Part shown: positions 18,223 through 27,159 of the stretch, piece after piece
Layout: every line of letters begins with the position of its first letter
Position numbering within the stretch: the stretch's first letter is position 1
Assembly (NCBI GenBank): GCA_902795135.1
Contig: CADBJW010000010.1
Coordinates: 1 to 58,506, forward strand
Length of the DNA stretch: 58,506 nucleotides
Direction of reading: 5' to 3'
Source of the DNA: an uncultured Eubacteriales bacterium
GTDB lineage: Bacteria; Bacillota; Clostridia; Peptostreptococcales; Anaerovoracaceae
The notes under the pieces: model-generated
Seen by the model: only the letters and a program-made list of their open reading frames with translations
Told to the model about the DNA's origin: nothing
Database searches by the model: none
Position numbers and translations under genes: made by a program

Positions 18223-18933
18223 TCTGGACTGGATATCCTCCTTGAAAATCAAACGCTTTCTGGCAACGTTGATGTCCGACCGGCAGACCGGTAATTTCAG
18301 AAAGTCCAGCAGACTGGTGATCAAAAGTTCCGGACTTAAATTGGACTCACTTCCGGCATCCAGCAATGCGTTGATGTATAAGGTCTCGTTTAAGCATTGA
18401 AAGTCAAGGGTTTGGATCTTGGGTTTGATATCGATCAGGATCGGTTCTTTCTTTTTCTTTTGTTTTTTCAGGGTCTGTATTTGCGGCTGATCCATAAAAG
18501 TTTCCCAACGATCGTTCAAAGTCTGCACCGCCTCTGAACCCAGCGGGATCTCGATCATGTACTCTGCTGCGATGTTTTCTGCGGCCAGCGTTTTCTTTAG
18601 CCATGGTGCTTCCAGGATTCGTTTCAGTTCCAGTCCTTCCGGCATAATCGCGGAAAGAGCGGCAAGCAGATTCTCTGGATCCGCAGGATGAGCGTCTGCA
18701 GCCTGGGAATCCATATTCTCTTCTGCCGTTTCAAATTCCACGTATTCCTGCAAACCCCAATAACCCAAAGACAAAGGCTGTGCAAAGCCCATCTTTGGGT
18801 GGGGATTAAACCCTTGTGAATACGCAATATTGATCCCCGCCTTTTTGAATGCTCTCTTGAAGACTTTCATGATGTCCAGGTGGGACGTATAGCAAATGAT
18901 TCCTGTTTTACTGAATTCGATGATATATTTCAT
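18199..18933 (-). CDS. DUF2344 (TIGR03936) radical-SAM-linked protein
   Basis: A 244-residue member of the family always found beside, or fused to, the B12-binding-like radical SAM protein encoded just upstream. It begins with the characteristic KYIIEFSKTGIICYTSHLDIMKVFKRAFKKAGI and contains YSQGFNPHPKMGFAQPLSLG, both hallmarks. The exact reaction is not known; a role of the pair in RNA or ribosome modification is suspected from its habitual location near rng, rplU and obg. The stop codon lies inside the 3' end of comEA on the other strand. Confidence 0.9.
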   Translation of the reverse strand: MKYIIEFSKTGIICYTSHLDIMKVFKRAFKKAGINIAYSQGFNPHPKMGFAQPLSLGYWGLQEYVEFETAEENMDSQAADAHPADPENLLAALSAIMPEGLELKRILEAPWLKKTLAAENIAAEYMIEIPLGSEAVQTLNDRWETFMDQPQIQTLKKQKKKKEPILIDIKPKIQTLDFQCLNETLYINALLDAGSESNLSPELLITSLLDFLKLPVCRSDINVARKRLIFKEDIQSRLYPDVIL

Positions 18934-18949
18934 TCTGTTGATTCCTAAT

Positions 18950-20878
18950 TTATGAGCGCTCCATGTTTACGAAACATTCGGTGTGCTGATTCATACCACA
19001 GCCAACACAGCCTTCTCTGCAGTCATGGGTCGTTGTTTCACGAACCGCCTTCTGTGCTTCCGATTTGAAAAACTCCTTCGTGACAAAGGAATCGATTATG
19101 TCCCATGGCAGGATTTCATCTTCCCCAAACCGGCGGTAGTTAAAGAAGGCTTCCATGCTGCTGCCATTTTCAAATCCGGCACCGGAGGCAACCTTCTCAA
19201 AGGCCTCCGTCCATTTACCGGCATCAAAGTACTCTGTCCAGGCATCGAAACTGCAGCCAGATTTCCAGGCTTCTTCGATGACCCGACCAATCCTGCGGTC
19301 TCCCCTTGCCAGCACGCATTCCAGATTGCTGGTAAAGGTCTCATGGTAATTAAACGTAACCCCTTTGATCCGGAGTTTCCCCGATAGATAATTGTGCTTT
19401 TCGATAAACTCTTCCGGTCGGTTCTGGGGTTCCCACTGGAACGGCGTATGCGGCTTTGGCACGAAATTGGAAACGCTGACGGTGACTCTGAACCGGCCGC
19501 CTTTGCGGCCACGAATCTCGTAATTGATATTCATAATGTTCCGTGCGATTTCCGCGATGCCATCCAAATCCTCATAGGTTTCCGTCGGCAGACCGATCAT
19601 AAAATACAGTTTGATATGCTCCCATCCAAGGCCGATGGCCTGACGGACGGCTCCATAGATGTCCTCTTCGGTGATGTTCTTGTTGATCACATCCCGAAGC
19701 CGCTGGGTGCCTGCTTCCGGCGCGAAGGTCAGACCGGATTTGCGGTATCCCTGAATCTCATTCAAAACGTTGAATGAGAATGAATCAAGCCGCAACGACG
19801 GCAGGGACAGTGCTACATTCTGTTTTTTGCAAAGGCCCATCAGTTCCGTTGCCATAGGCTCAAACCGCGAATAATCGCTGGTCGAAAGAGACAGCAGAGA
19901 CAGTTCATCATGGCCTGTATTGCGAAGCTGCTCCTGGGCAAGTCCGATGATCGTTTCCGGTTTCCGCTCACGGACCGGCCGGTAGATCATGCCCGCCTGG
20001 CAAAAACGGCAGCCGCGGGTACAGCCGCGGAAGGTTTCTACCACCGCCCGGTCGTGGACCGTATCGATAAACGGCACAATGTTATGAACCGGGAATTCAG
20101 CTTGCTCAATATCTTTGACCAGAGCCCTGGGCACCGGCTGAGGAGCATGGGCTCTGTTTTTGGTATAACTCTTAATGGTGTTGTCCGGATTGTATGCTAC
20201 GTCATAGAATTCCGGAATATACACACCGTCTATGTCGCAAAGGGACGACAAAAAAACCTCGCGCAGCTCTGTGCCGCCAGCTTCTGTTTCATCTGCAGCG
20301 CAGGCCGAAGCCTTTGCATCCCGGTACATCCGGCACACTTCCGGCAGGAGCTCTTCCCCGTCGCCAATGAGAAAGACGTCCACAAAGTCAGCCAGCGGTT
20401 CCGGATTATAGGCGCACGGGCCGCCTGCGATGACCAGTGGGTAATGGACCCCCTTCTCTTGCTGCTCCCGTACGCGGTCTTCCCGCCGTACCGGAATGCC
20501 GCCCAGATCCAACATGTTCAGAATGTTCGTATAGGACATTTCATACTGAAGTGTAACGGCAAAAAAATCCAGGTTGCTAATGGGCTCAAAGGTTTCCAAG
20601 GTAAACAGCCGTCTCCCCTGCTCCCGCATGATCTGCTCCATATCCTTGGCTGGCGCAAACACGCGCTCACAATAGATGTGCTCATCCTGGTTGAGGATAT
20701 GATACAAAATCTGCAGGCCCATATAGGACATACCGATTTCATAAGTATCCGGGAACGCAAAACCAACCCTGACCATATCGCCGGCAGGGTCTTTGCGAAC
20801 CATATTTACTTCACCGCCAATGTATCTTGCCGGCTTTTCTACGCGCTTTAATATGGCGTCAAGTTCTCGATCAATCAT
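18950..20878 (-). CDS. B12-binding-type radical SAM protein (TIGR03960 family)
   Basis: Radical SAM protein of 642 residues. An N-terminal cobalamin-binding-like domain (VRVGFAFPDTYEIGMSYMGLQILYHILN, then VIAGGPCAYNPEPLADFVD) precedes the cluster motif in TFRGCTRGCRFCQAGMIYRP, where the CxxxCxxC lies at about 285-292, and a C-terminal cysteine-rich tail (HDCREGCVGCGMNQH) that may bind a second cluster. The reaction is unknown. It overlaps the HD-domain gene by 8 nt and precedes its partner DUF2344 gene by 16 nt, forming one unit. The rng gene usually in this neighbourhood is not present in the window. Confidence 0.93.
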   Translation of the reverse strand: MIDRELDAILKRVEKPARYIGGEVNMVRKDPAGDMVRVGFAFPDTYEIGMSYMGLQILYHILNQDEHIYCERVFAPAKDMEQIMREQGRRLFTLETFEPISNLDFFAVTLQYEMSYTNILNMLDLGGIPVRREDRVREQQEKGVHYPLVIAGGPCAYNPEPLADFVDVFLIGDGEELLPEVCRMYRDAKASACAADETEAGGTELREVFLSSLCDIDGVYIPEFYDVAYNPDNTIKSYTKNRAHAPQPVPRALVKDIEQAEFPVHNIVPFIDTVHDRAVVETFRGCTRGCRFCQAGMIYRPVRERKPETIIGLAQEQLRNTGHDELSLLSLSTSDYSRFEPMATELMGLCKKQNVALSLPSLRLDSFSFNVLNEIQGYRKSGLTFAPEAGTQRLRDVINKNITEEDIYGAVRQAIGLGWEHIKLYFMIGLPTETYEDLDGIAEIARNIMNINYEIRGRKGGRFRVTVSVSNFVPKPHTPFQWEPQNRPEEFIEKHNYLSGKLRIKGVTFNYHETFTSNLECVLARGDRRIGRVIEEAWKSGCSFDAWTEYFDAGKWTEAFEKVASGAGFENGSSMEAFFNYRRFGEDEILPWDIIDSFVTKEFFKSEAQKAVRETTTHDCREGCVGCGMNQHTECFVNMERS

Positions 20879-21521
20879 AATTTAGGTTTTCCATCAGTTC
20901 GTCGATGGAACCGATTCGTTTCTCTATTTCACTAAGCAGTACTTTTGTCTGCGCCTTCTTTTCTAAAATCCGTGGCTCGGCTTCCGGAAAGCCATTCTTA
21001 ATGGCCTTCTGTATAATATAATCCATCCGTTTGTCGATGCCCGCATACCGGTCCTCAAGCGTCAGCCGGTCTCCCAGGCAAACCAAATCGATCTCCGTCA
21101 GGTGCTCCGCATCATTGGTAAATTCATAGCGCATGTGGCACCGAATTGCTTTTGCCTCTTCCAGATAGCCTTTCTCCACGCAAAAATCTGCTGCCACGTC
21201 CCAGTGGTTTTCATCCACTCTGGCCATATCATGCAAAAGCCCCGCCGCCTCAATCAATTCCAGATCAAAAGCCCGCGGCGGATAGACCTGGCCGTCTGCA
21301 TCGGCCTGCCGATAATACTCCCGTGCTGCGTCTTCTTCCTGCACCAGTTTCTCGATGACGATATCACGGATCGGCGCTGCCTTTGTTCCGCCGGCCGCAT
21401 TCAGTGCCTCCCCGAACTTATATGCAACGGCAGCAACGGATTTGCAATGTCCGACAACGTGAGCCGGTGTGCCGTATTCTTTTAGATAGTTCAGACATTC
21501 TTCTCGATTCGGATGAATCAT
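20871..21521 (-). CDS. HD-domain phosphohydrolase-like protein
   Basis: A 216-residue soluble protein with the HD metal-dependent phosphohydrolase layout: an early histidine in AHVVGHCKSVAAVAY (about 18-32), the HD pair in GLLHDMARV and a late aspartate in LVCLGDRLT. A YqeK-like nucleotide hydrolase (Ap4A or similar) is possible because that family is often encoded near obg, but the sequence differs enough that I leave the substrate open. It overlaps obg by 4 nt upstream and the radical SAM gene by 8 nt downstream. Confidence 0.8.
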   Translation of the reverse strand: MIHPNREECLNYLKEYGTPAHVVGHCKSVAAVAYKFGEALNAAGGTKAAPIRDIVIEKLVQEEDAAREYYRQADADGQVYPPRAFDLELIEAAGLLHDMARVDENHWDVAADFCVEKGYLEEAKAIRCHMRYEFTNDAEHLTEIDLVCLGDRLTLEDRYAGIDKRMDYIIQKAIKNGFPEAEPRILEKKAQTKVLLSEIEKRIGSIDELMENLNYD

Positions 21522-22852
21522 ATCAGTTCCTCGTCAATATAATCTTCGTCGTAGTATTCAAATTCCTGATCAAAGAGCTTGATCGTATCCCCTTCCTGCA
21601 ATCCGATTTCCTTCAATGCATCGTAAGCACCGCTTTCTTCAATATACCGGAACAGGTATCTTCTCGACCCATGGTCATAGAAGTTGGTGGAATTATAAAT
21701 CTGTTCAAGCTGTTTGCCCGTAATCGTATAGTTTTCTCCATCGAAATCAACGAATACTTTTTTGTAATCCGGATCCGCGTCATCCAGCTCAAAGTCGAAG
21801 TATTCATAGTACTCGTCAAAGTCGTCGTCACTGGTTTCATCCAAAAGCCGCGCGGCTTCCGCAATGACTTCCTGTATACCTTGACCTGCCGGCGCCGACA
21901 TTGGAAATACCTTATAGCCTTTCGCCTCTACGTATGCTTTGAACTCGATGTATTCGTCGCAGATTTCCAGATCTTCCGGGTCAGCACTGCATCCAAGTAC
22001 GTCGATTTTATTGGCCACGACGATTTGTGGTTTTTGTAAAAGTTTCTCGTTATATTTTAACAGTTCTTCATTGATTTTATCAAAATCTTCTTTCGGATCT
22101 CTGCCTTCGCACCCTGAAACATCGACCACATGAATCAGGACCTTGGTCCGTTCAATGTGCTTCAGGAAATAGTGTCCCAGGCCTGCCCCTTCATGGGCAC
22201 CTTCGATGATGCCGGCAATATCGGCCATTACAAAGGCCTTGTCATAGTACTGAACCACACCCAGATTCGGATCAATGGTCGTGAAGTGGTAATTGGCGAC
22301 TTTTGGTCTGGCACTGGTGCACGCGGTCAGAATCGATGACTTGCCCACATTGGGAAAGCCAACCAATCCAACATCCGCAATCAGTTTCATTTCAAGGATC
22401 ACGTCTCGTTCTTTCGCAAAGCCTCCGGCCTGAGCGAAGTTCGGCGCCTGCCTTGTCGGCGTAGCAAACTTGGCGTTGCCCTTACCTCCCTTGCCACCTT
22501 TTGCCGCAATCAAAGTCTGTCCGTGCTCTTTCATGTCCATCATGACCTTGCCGGACTTTTCATCTATGATCATGGTCCCAACGGGAACCTTAATGATAAG
22601 GTCTTCCCCATTTTTGCCGAACCGCTTCTTTTTCATTCCGTTTTGGCCGCTTTCGGCTTCGTATTTTCTCTTGTATCGGAAGTCCATGAGGGTTCTCATG
22701 TTCTCATCGGCTTCAAACACAACATCGCCGCCCTTGCCGCCGTCTCCGCCATCGGGTCCGCCTTCGGGAACAAATGGTTCTCTGCGGAATGTTACAGCGC
22801 CATTACCGCCTTTTCCTGATTTGATTGTTATTTTCGCTCTGTCTACAAACAT
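21518..22852 (-). CDS. obg: GTPase Obg/CgtA
   Basis: Ribosome-associated GTPase acting in 50S maturation and stress signalling. The glycine-rich Obg fold (MFVDRAKITIKSGKGGNGAV, about 1-158) is followed by the G domain with GFPNVGKSS (G1), DIAGIIEGAHEGAG (G3) and NKID (G4), and a C-terminal OCT domain at about 350-425. The open frame extends 15 codons upstream, but those codons lie in the rpmA terminator hairpin and the family begins MFVDRA, so the start is 22852 (444 residues). It follows rpmA, the usual order. Confidence 0.96.
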   Translation of the reverse strand: MFVDRAKITIKSGKGGNGAVTFRREPFVPEGGPDGGDGGKGGDVVFEADENMRTLMDFRYKRKYEAESGQNGMKKKRFGKNGEDLIIKVPVGTMIIDEKSGKVMMDMKEHGQTLIAAKGGKGGKGNAKFATPTRQAPNFAQAGGFAKERDVILEMKLIADVGLVGFPNVGKSSILTACTSARPKVANYHFTTIDPNLGVVQYYDKAFVMADIAGIIEGAHEGAGLGHYFLKHIERTKVLIHVVDVSGCEGRDPKEDFDKINEELLKYNEKLLQKPQIVVANKIDVLGCSADPEDLEICDEYIEFKAYVEAKGYKVFPMSAPAGQGIQEVIAEAARLLDETSDDDFDEYYEYFDFELDDADPDYKKVFVDFDGENYTITGKQLEQIYNSTNFYDHGSRRYLFRYIEESGAYDALKEIGLQEGDTIKLFDQEFEYYDEDYIDEELI

Positions 22853-22872
22853 TTTACTACTTAATTGCCCAT

Positions 22873-22904
22873 AAAAAACAAAGCCCCTATATTCCATAGG
22901 GGCT
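22873..22904 (-). terminator. Terminator of rplU-rpmA
   Basis: A stem of nine base pairs (AGCCCCTAT with ATAGGGGCT) followed on the minus strand by TTGTTTTTT, directly after rpmA and ending about 20 nt before the obg start. It separates ribosomal protein expression from obg, at least partly. Confidence 0.85.
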
Positions 22905-22913
22905 CAGAAAAAC

Positions 22914-23174
22914 TTACGCTTCTTTTGGATATACGCTTACTTGCTTTCTCTTCTTGTCGTATCTTTCGAACTTTACAGCTCCGTCGATCTTAGCAAATAA
23001 TGTATCATCTCCGCCTTTACCAACATTGTTGCCAGGGTGGAACTTGGTTCCTCTCTGTCTTACGAGAATGCTGCCGGCGCTAACGAATTCGCCATTGCCA
23101 GTCTTAACGCCTAAACGTTTGGACTCGGAATCACGACCGTTCTTCGAGCTACCTACACCTTTTTTACTTGCCAT
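22914..23174 (-). CDS. rpmA: 50S ribosomal protein L27, without the Firmicute N-terminal extension
   Basis: Large-subunit protein whose N-terminus reaches the peptidyl-transferase centre. 86 residues beginning [23 protein letters not shown]; the conserved core continues through [21 protein letters not shown]. In most Firmicutes L27 begins with a hydrophobic extension (such as MLKLNLQFF) cut off before ASKKG by the protease Prp. Here an AAGGAGG site 6 nt upstream fixes the ATG so that the protein starts directly at MASKKG, and no prp gene lies between rplU and rpmA. Confidence 0.97.
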   Translation of the reverse strand: MASKKGVGSSKNGRDSESKRLGVKTGNGEFVSAGSILVRQRGTKFHPGNNVGKGGDDTLFAKIDGAVKFERYDKKRKQVSVYPKEA

Positions 23175-23218
23175 GGTATGCCTCCTTCTATACTAAATCC
23201 TAACTCTAAATTCCAAAA

Positions 23219-23737
23219 TTATTTGATTGCAGCTTCGATTGTTTCAATCATTTCAGCGTTTGTTGCTTTCTCATCGAGTTCAATGCCGTTTTCCTTAGCG
23301 TATTCGATCAGTTCAGCCTTCTTCATGGACTTCAATGATTTTGCAGGAGCTACAACCTTCTTTTCTTCAGCAGCCTCTACCGGTGCTTCTTCTGCAGCAG
23401 GAGCTTCTTCCTTAACCGGAGCTTTTTCTCCAGCAACAGCAGTGATCTCTACGAGAGTGTACGGCTGTCTGTGTCCCTGCTTCTTTCTGTAATCCTTCTT
23501 AGCCTTGTACTTGAAGATAATAACCTTCTGGCCTTTTCCTGATTCTACGGCTTTGCCTTCAACAGTGATTCCTTCCAGGTAAGGAGTGCCAACCTTGATG
23601 TCAGCTCCTTCGCCTGCTGCGAGAACCTTATCAAATACAACTGCTGCGCCATCTTCAACGTTGAGCTTTTCAACCTTGATCTGATCGCCATTCTGTACTT
23701 TGTACTGTTTTCCGCCTGTTTCAATAATTGCGTACAT
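23219..23737 (-). CDS. rplU: 50S ribosomal protein L21 with a C-terminal SAP/Rho-N-like extension
   Basis: Residues 1-102 are a complete L21 ([14 protein letters not shown] ... [14 protein letters not shown]), which binds 23S rRNA. The usual protein stops near 103 residues; this one continues to 172. Residues 103-133 form an Ala/Glu/Pro-rich linker and 134-172 ([21 protein letters not shown] and onward) look like a small helix-extended-loop-helix domain of the SAP/LEM/Rho-N type, which often binds nucleic acid. There is no frameshift: reading is continuous to a single stop. It is the first gene of the rplU-rpmA unit. Confidence 0.95.
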   Translation of the reverse strand: MYAIIETGGKQYKVQNGDQIKVEKLNVEDGAAVVFDKVLAAGEGADIKVGTPYLEGITVEGKAVESGKGQKVIIFKYKAKKDYRKKQGHRQPYTLVEITAVAGEKAPVKEEAPAAEEAPVEAAEEKKVVAPAKSLKSMKKAELIEYAKENGIELDEKATNAEMIETIEAAIK

Positions 23738-23832
23738 TAATTATTTCCTCCTCTATCCAGTCTCGCCTAAAGGGGTAGAAACGCTGTCTTGCATTTCTTT
23801 CAAAACCCGGTTCGTGCGGCTCGTACCCAAAT

Positions 23833-23861
23833 ATAATACAACAATTGAAATTGCTTGTAAA
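23833..23861 (-). promoter_or_regulatory. Promoter and leader of rplU
   Basis: TTTACA and TATTAT on the minus strand with a 17-nt spacer. The transcript would have a leader of about 90 nt before the rplU ATG, with GC-rich segments (ACGAGCCGCACGAACCGGG) that could form an autoregulatory L21-type leader; I could not fit it to a known model by eye. Confidence 0.65.
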
Positions 23862-23871
23862 GTACTATTTT

Positions 23872-24984
23872 TTATTCGATGATTACGCCATCTTCATCGA
23901 TCATAACGCCATCAAAACCTTCTTCAGCTTCATTGTTTCGATCCGGATGACGTTCTGCATCCAGTTTATCCAGCAACATCTGCTGAACTTCTTCCAAAAT
24001 GTCCGGGTTGTTCTTAAGATAGTCTTTAACGTTTTCTCTGCCCTGTCCGATTCGGTCTCCATTGAAGCTATACCAGGAACCGGCTTTTTCGATGATTTTG
24101 GCATCTACGGCACAATCCAGAACATCTCCTTCTTTGGAGATTCCCGTTCCGTACATAATATCAAACTCTGCTTGTTTAAATGGAGGCGCGACTTTGTTCT
24201 TTACGATTTTCGCTCTTGTCCGATTGCCAAGAACCTGATCTCCGGACTTAATGCTTTCGACCCGTCTGACATCGATTCGCATGGAGGAGAAGAACTTCAG
24301 TGCCCTGCCGCCGGTGGTTGTTTCCGGATTCCCGAACATAACGCCGATTTTTTCTCTCAGCTGATTGATGAAAATAATCGTCGTGTTCGTCTTGTTAATG
24401 ACGCCGGCCAATTTCCGAAGAGCCTGTGACATTAACCTTGCCTGCATTCCTACCGTGGCCTCTCCCATAGCCCCGTCGATTTCGTGCTTGGGAACCAGTG
24501 CCGCAACGGAGTCGACAACCACTACATCGATGGCACCGCTGCGAACGAGCATTTCGGCGATTTCCAGAGCCTGTTCCCCGTAATCCGGCTGTGAAACCAG
24601 AAGTTCGTCTACATCAACGCCAAGATTTCTGGCATATTCCGGATCCAGCGCGTGCTCCGCGTCGATAAAGGCAGCCCTGCCGCCGTTCTTCTGCGCTTCC
24701 GCAATGATGTGAAGCGTCAAGGTCGTCTTACCAGATGATTCTGGTCCATAGATCTCAACGATTCGCCCTCTCGGAACGCCGCCGATTCCAGTGGCGATAT
24801 CCAAGCTCATGGATCCCGTTGAAATCGCCTCTATGTTCAGCATAGCACTGTCATCGCCCAATTTCATAACGGCGCCTTTGCCAAAGGTTTTCTGTATATT
24901 ATCCAGTGCGCTCTGAAGCGCTTTTTCCCTGTCGTCTTTGCTTGCTGGCTGCATGTTTTTATTACTACTATTTCTCGTTGCCAT
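23872..24984 (-). CDS. recA: Recombinase RecA
   Basis: ATP-dependent strand-exchange protein and co-protease for LexA. 370 residues with Walker [10 protein letters not shown], the MAW-type core [22 protein letters not shown], the VVVDSVAAL Walker B, loop L2 [22 protein letters not shown] and the C-terminal domain ending in an acidic tail. I start at the ATG at 24984 (MATRNSS), 8 nt after GGAGG; the frame extends eight codons further. Its own SOS promoter lies upstream. The usual cinA-recA pair is interrupted here by a secreted-protein gene. Confidence 0.97.
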   Translation of the reverse strand: MATRNSSNKNMQPASKDDREKALQSALDNIQKTFGKGAVMKLGDDSAMLNIEAISTGSMSLDIATGIGGVPRGRIVEIYGPESSGKTTLTLHIIAEAQKNGGRAAFIDAEHALDPEYARNLGVDVDELLVSQPDYGEQALEIAEMLVRSGAIDVVVVDSVAALVPKHEIDGAMGEATVGMQARLMSQALRKLAGVINKTNTTIIFINQLREKIGVMFGNPETTTGGRALKFFSSMRIDVRRVESIKSGDQVLGNRTRAKIVKNKVAPPFKQAEFDIMYGTGISKEGDVLDCAVDAKIIEKAGSWYSFNGDRIGQGRENVKDYLKNNPDILEEVQQMLLDKLDAERHPDRNNEAEEGFDGVMIDEDGVIIE

Positions 24985-25002
24985 TTTATTAACCTCCATA
25001 GT

Positions 25003-25014
25003 GAACATTTGTTC
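25003..25014 (-). promoter_or_regulatory. LexA (SOS) box of recA
   Basis: A perfect GAAC-N4-GTTC palindrome (GAACAAATGTTC on the minus strand), matching the Gram-positive LexA/DinR consensus including the RNRY centre. It lies just downstream of the -10 element, covering the expected transcription start, an arrangement that would block initiation. Confidence 0.88.
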
Positions 25015-25022
25015 TTTTTTAT

Positions 25023-25051
25023 ATAATACTCTAAGTATCGAATCCCGTCAA
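25023..25051 (-). promoter_or_regulatory. Sigma-A promoter of recA
   Basis: TTGACG and TATTAT on the minus strand with a 17-nt spacer, immediately upstream of the LexA box. Confidence 0.8.
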
Positions 25052-25123
25052 TACCTTTTTATGTTTTCCATATTTTACCATTCAGGACGCCGCCCTTGCA
25101 AGTCTTTCTTCCCCAAATGTAAC

Positions 25124-25158
25124 AAAAAACCCACTGCTGTTTCCATCGACCAGCAGTG
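25124..25158 (-). terminator. Terminator of the uppP-ftsK-rimO-pgsA-cinA operon
   Basis: Stem CACTGCTG/CAGCAGTG with an 11-nt loop, followed on the minus strand by GG and six T. It lies about 40 nt after the secreted lysine-rich protein gene and before the recA promoter. Confidence 0.88.
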
Positions 25159-25196
25159 AGTTCCACATTTCAATCTTGTTTCACCGTGTTTGGTTC

Positions 25197-25856
25197 TTAT
25201 TTTCCTTCATGGCTGCGGTATACCTGGGGCACCATTTTGACGGTTCCGAGCGGATATTTTCCCTTTGGTGTTACCAAATAATCATATGCGTAGCCTTTTG
25301 ATTCCCTGATATCCATCCGATACCCTTTCGCATTGGTAAACACGTCCGTCATCCTGACCTTCGTCTTGGTCTCTTTCTTTTTCTTGCCGGTGAGCGTCAT
25401 TTTGTAATAATGAACGATAAAATCCCTGTAGTAAGTTGGATCCGGCTCATATTCCGTCGTATAGAGTTTCTTGCCTTTGATTACATACCAACCGGTATTG
25501 GTGATATGCTTTTTGCTCTTCCCGTTTGTCTTGATGCGAAACAGCATGGCTTCATCCGAATTGTTTTCTCCGGAAACAAAGTAGATATACTTTCCTTTTT
25601 TCTTCATCTTCCCAACGTTGGAATAACACCCATCCACGTCCGGTCCTCGGAATATGAGCTTCTTGCTTTTGACTTTTCCTTTCTTAAGCTTGACTTTGTA
25701 GAGTCCTGCCGCACCGGCGCAATAGACTGTATTCTTGCTTTTGAGGACATCGTTATAGGTCTTCATTTTTACCTTGTGTGCTGCAAAGGCTGCCGTCGGC
25801 ATAAAGGCTACAGCCACCGCCAATACCAACATACATGCGATGATTTTCTTTCTCAT
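25197..25856 (-). CDS. Secreted lysine-rich protein of unknown function
   Basis: Begins with a clear signal peptide (RKKIIACMLVLAVAVAFM then AAFAA) at the ATG at 25856; the frame extends eight codons upstream without a better site. The mature part of about 195 residues is extremely lysine-rich and made of short repeated strands (LYKVKLKKGKVKSKKLIF; GKYIYFVSGENNSDEAMLF; KKLYTTEYEPDP), a pattern that resembles blades of a beta-propeller, as in DUF5050-like surface proteins. The high positive charge suits binding to anionic wall polymers. It sits between cinA and the operon terminator, 7 nt after the cinA stop, breaking the widely conserved cinA-recA pair. Confidence 0.75.
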   Translation of the reverse strand: MRKKIIACMLVLAVAVAFMPTAAFAAHKVKMKTYNDVLKSKNTVYCAGAAGLYKVKLKKGKVKSKKLIFRGPDVDGCYSNVGKMKKKGKYIYFVSGENNSDEAMLFRIKTNGKSKKHITNTGWYVIKGKKLYTTEYEPDPTYYRDFIVHYYKMTLTGKKKKETKTKVRMTDVFTNAKGYRMDIRESKGYAYDYLVTPKGKYPLGTVKMVPQVYRSHEGK

Positions 25857-25887
25857 AACTAGTTTCCCCCAATCTGCCATGTGTCAT

Positions 25888-27153
25888 CTATCGATCATTG
25901 AGCTTCCGATTCAGCATATCGAACATGCTGAGCATAGCATACTGCCTGTTTCGGTTCCGTTCTTTAATGCGGCGATCGATCTTACGGCATTCTGTTTGGC
26001 CGTCGAAATCGAGACCGATATATACAAGACCCACCGGTTTTTCCGGCGTTCCGCCATCCGGTCCAGCGATGCCGGTCACAGAAATACCGATGTCCGTTCC
26101 GCTCACCCGGCGCACGCCTTTGGCCATTTCCAGTGCCGTTTCTTCGCTGACCGCACCAAAGGCATCCAGCGTCTCCTGTTTCACACCCAGTTCTTCGACT
26201 TTCGCGCGGTTGCTGTAGGTCACGATGCCCCGGTCAAAACACGCAGAGATCCCTGGAATGTCCGTCAATGCCGATGCAAACATCCCTCCTGTGCAGGACT
26301 CGGCGCAAGCGATGGTCAGGCCTTTTTCCTTAAGTTTTTCACCCACCACGTTTGCGATTTCTTGGTTGTCATAACTATATATACTGTCGCCAATAATCTT
26401 ATCGACTTCTGCGATCATTTCATTGACGGCGCGTTCTGCTTCTTCCCGCGTCGGCCTTTTGGAAGCCACGCGTACGGAGCATTCACCGGATTTGGCGTAG
26501 GTAGCGATGGTCGGGTCCGTCTGCCCGTCGATCAAAGGCAGCAGTCTGGTCTCCAGATCCGATTCTCCGATTCCAAACACGCGCAGCTCTCTGAAGTACA
26601 GCACGCCGTCGCTCATAGACTCTAGCCACGGCCGAAGGGACTTCTCAAACATGCGCTTCATTTCCCGCGGAGGCCCAGGCATACAGGCAATAGACTGGGT
26701 CTTCTCTCCGCCCTCTTCTCCGGTAACGGTCCTGCCGAGTGCAAACCCCGGCGCCGTTCCTGCATCATTATGAAACACAAAGGCCCTCTTTGGCATCTCG
26801 GCCTGTTTGAGATTGTTCTCCGTCATGTGCGACTTATAGGCCAGCATGCGTTTCTTCAGTTCCTCAAGCAAGTCCTTCCGCATTTCCAGTTCATCACCCA
26901 TAACCTGACAGGCGATTTCCTTGGTCATATCATCCTGCGTTGGACCCAAACCGCCGGTTGTTATGATCAGATCGCAGTCCTTGAATGCCATCTCAATCAT
27001 TTCCGCCAGACGTTTCGGATTGTCCCCCACAGTGTAATGGTACATAACATCGATGCCCATCATATTCAGTTCCCGGGAAAGATATACCACGTTGGTATTG
27101 GTGATTTCCCCAAGCAAAAGCTCCGTTCCTACACTTAATAATGCTGCTCTCAT
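25888..27153 (-). CDS. cinA: CinA-like competence/damage-inducible protein, probable nicotinamide-nucleotide amidase
   Basis: A two-domain 421-residue protein. The N-terminal MoCF-like domain (about 1-170) starts MRAALLSVGTELLLGEITNTN and contains TTGGLGPTQDDMT; the C-terminal CinA domain (about 255-415) has CAESCTGGMFASALTDIPG and SVTGIAGPDGGTPEKPVG, the catalytic region of NMN deamidase/ADP-ribose pyrophosphatase. It recycles pyridine nucleotides; the competence name is historical. It follows pgsA by 6 nt. Confidence 0.94.
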   Translation of the reverse strand: MRAALLSVGTELLLGEITNTNVVYLSRELNMMGIDVMYHYTVGDNPKRLAEMIEMAFKDCDLIITTGGLGPTQDDMTKEIACQVMGDELEMRKDLLEELKKRMLAYKSHMTENNLKQAEMPKRAFVFHNDAGTAPGFALGRTVTGEEGGEKTQSIACMPGPPREMKRMFEKSLRPWLESMSDGVLYFRELRVFGIGESDLETRLLPLIDGQTDPTIATYAKSGECSVRVASKRPTREEAERAVNEMIAEVDKIIGDSIYSYDNQEIANVVGEKLKEKGLTIACAESCTGGMFASALTDIPGISACFDRGIVTYSNRAKVEELGVKQETLDAFGAVSEETALEMAKGVRRVSGTDIGISVTGIAGPDGGTPEKPVGLVYIGLDFDGQTECRKIDRRIKERNRNRQYAMLSMFDMLNRKLNDR

Positions 27154-27159
27154 GGTTCC

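Noticed and set aside
19910-20851. A 313-codon plus-strand frame opposite the radical SAM gene
   Set aside because: Antisense to a gene with clear cluster motifs; composition is that of a shadow frame.
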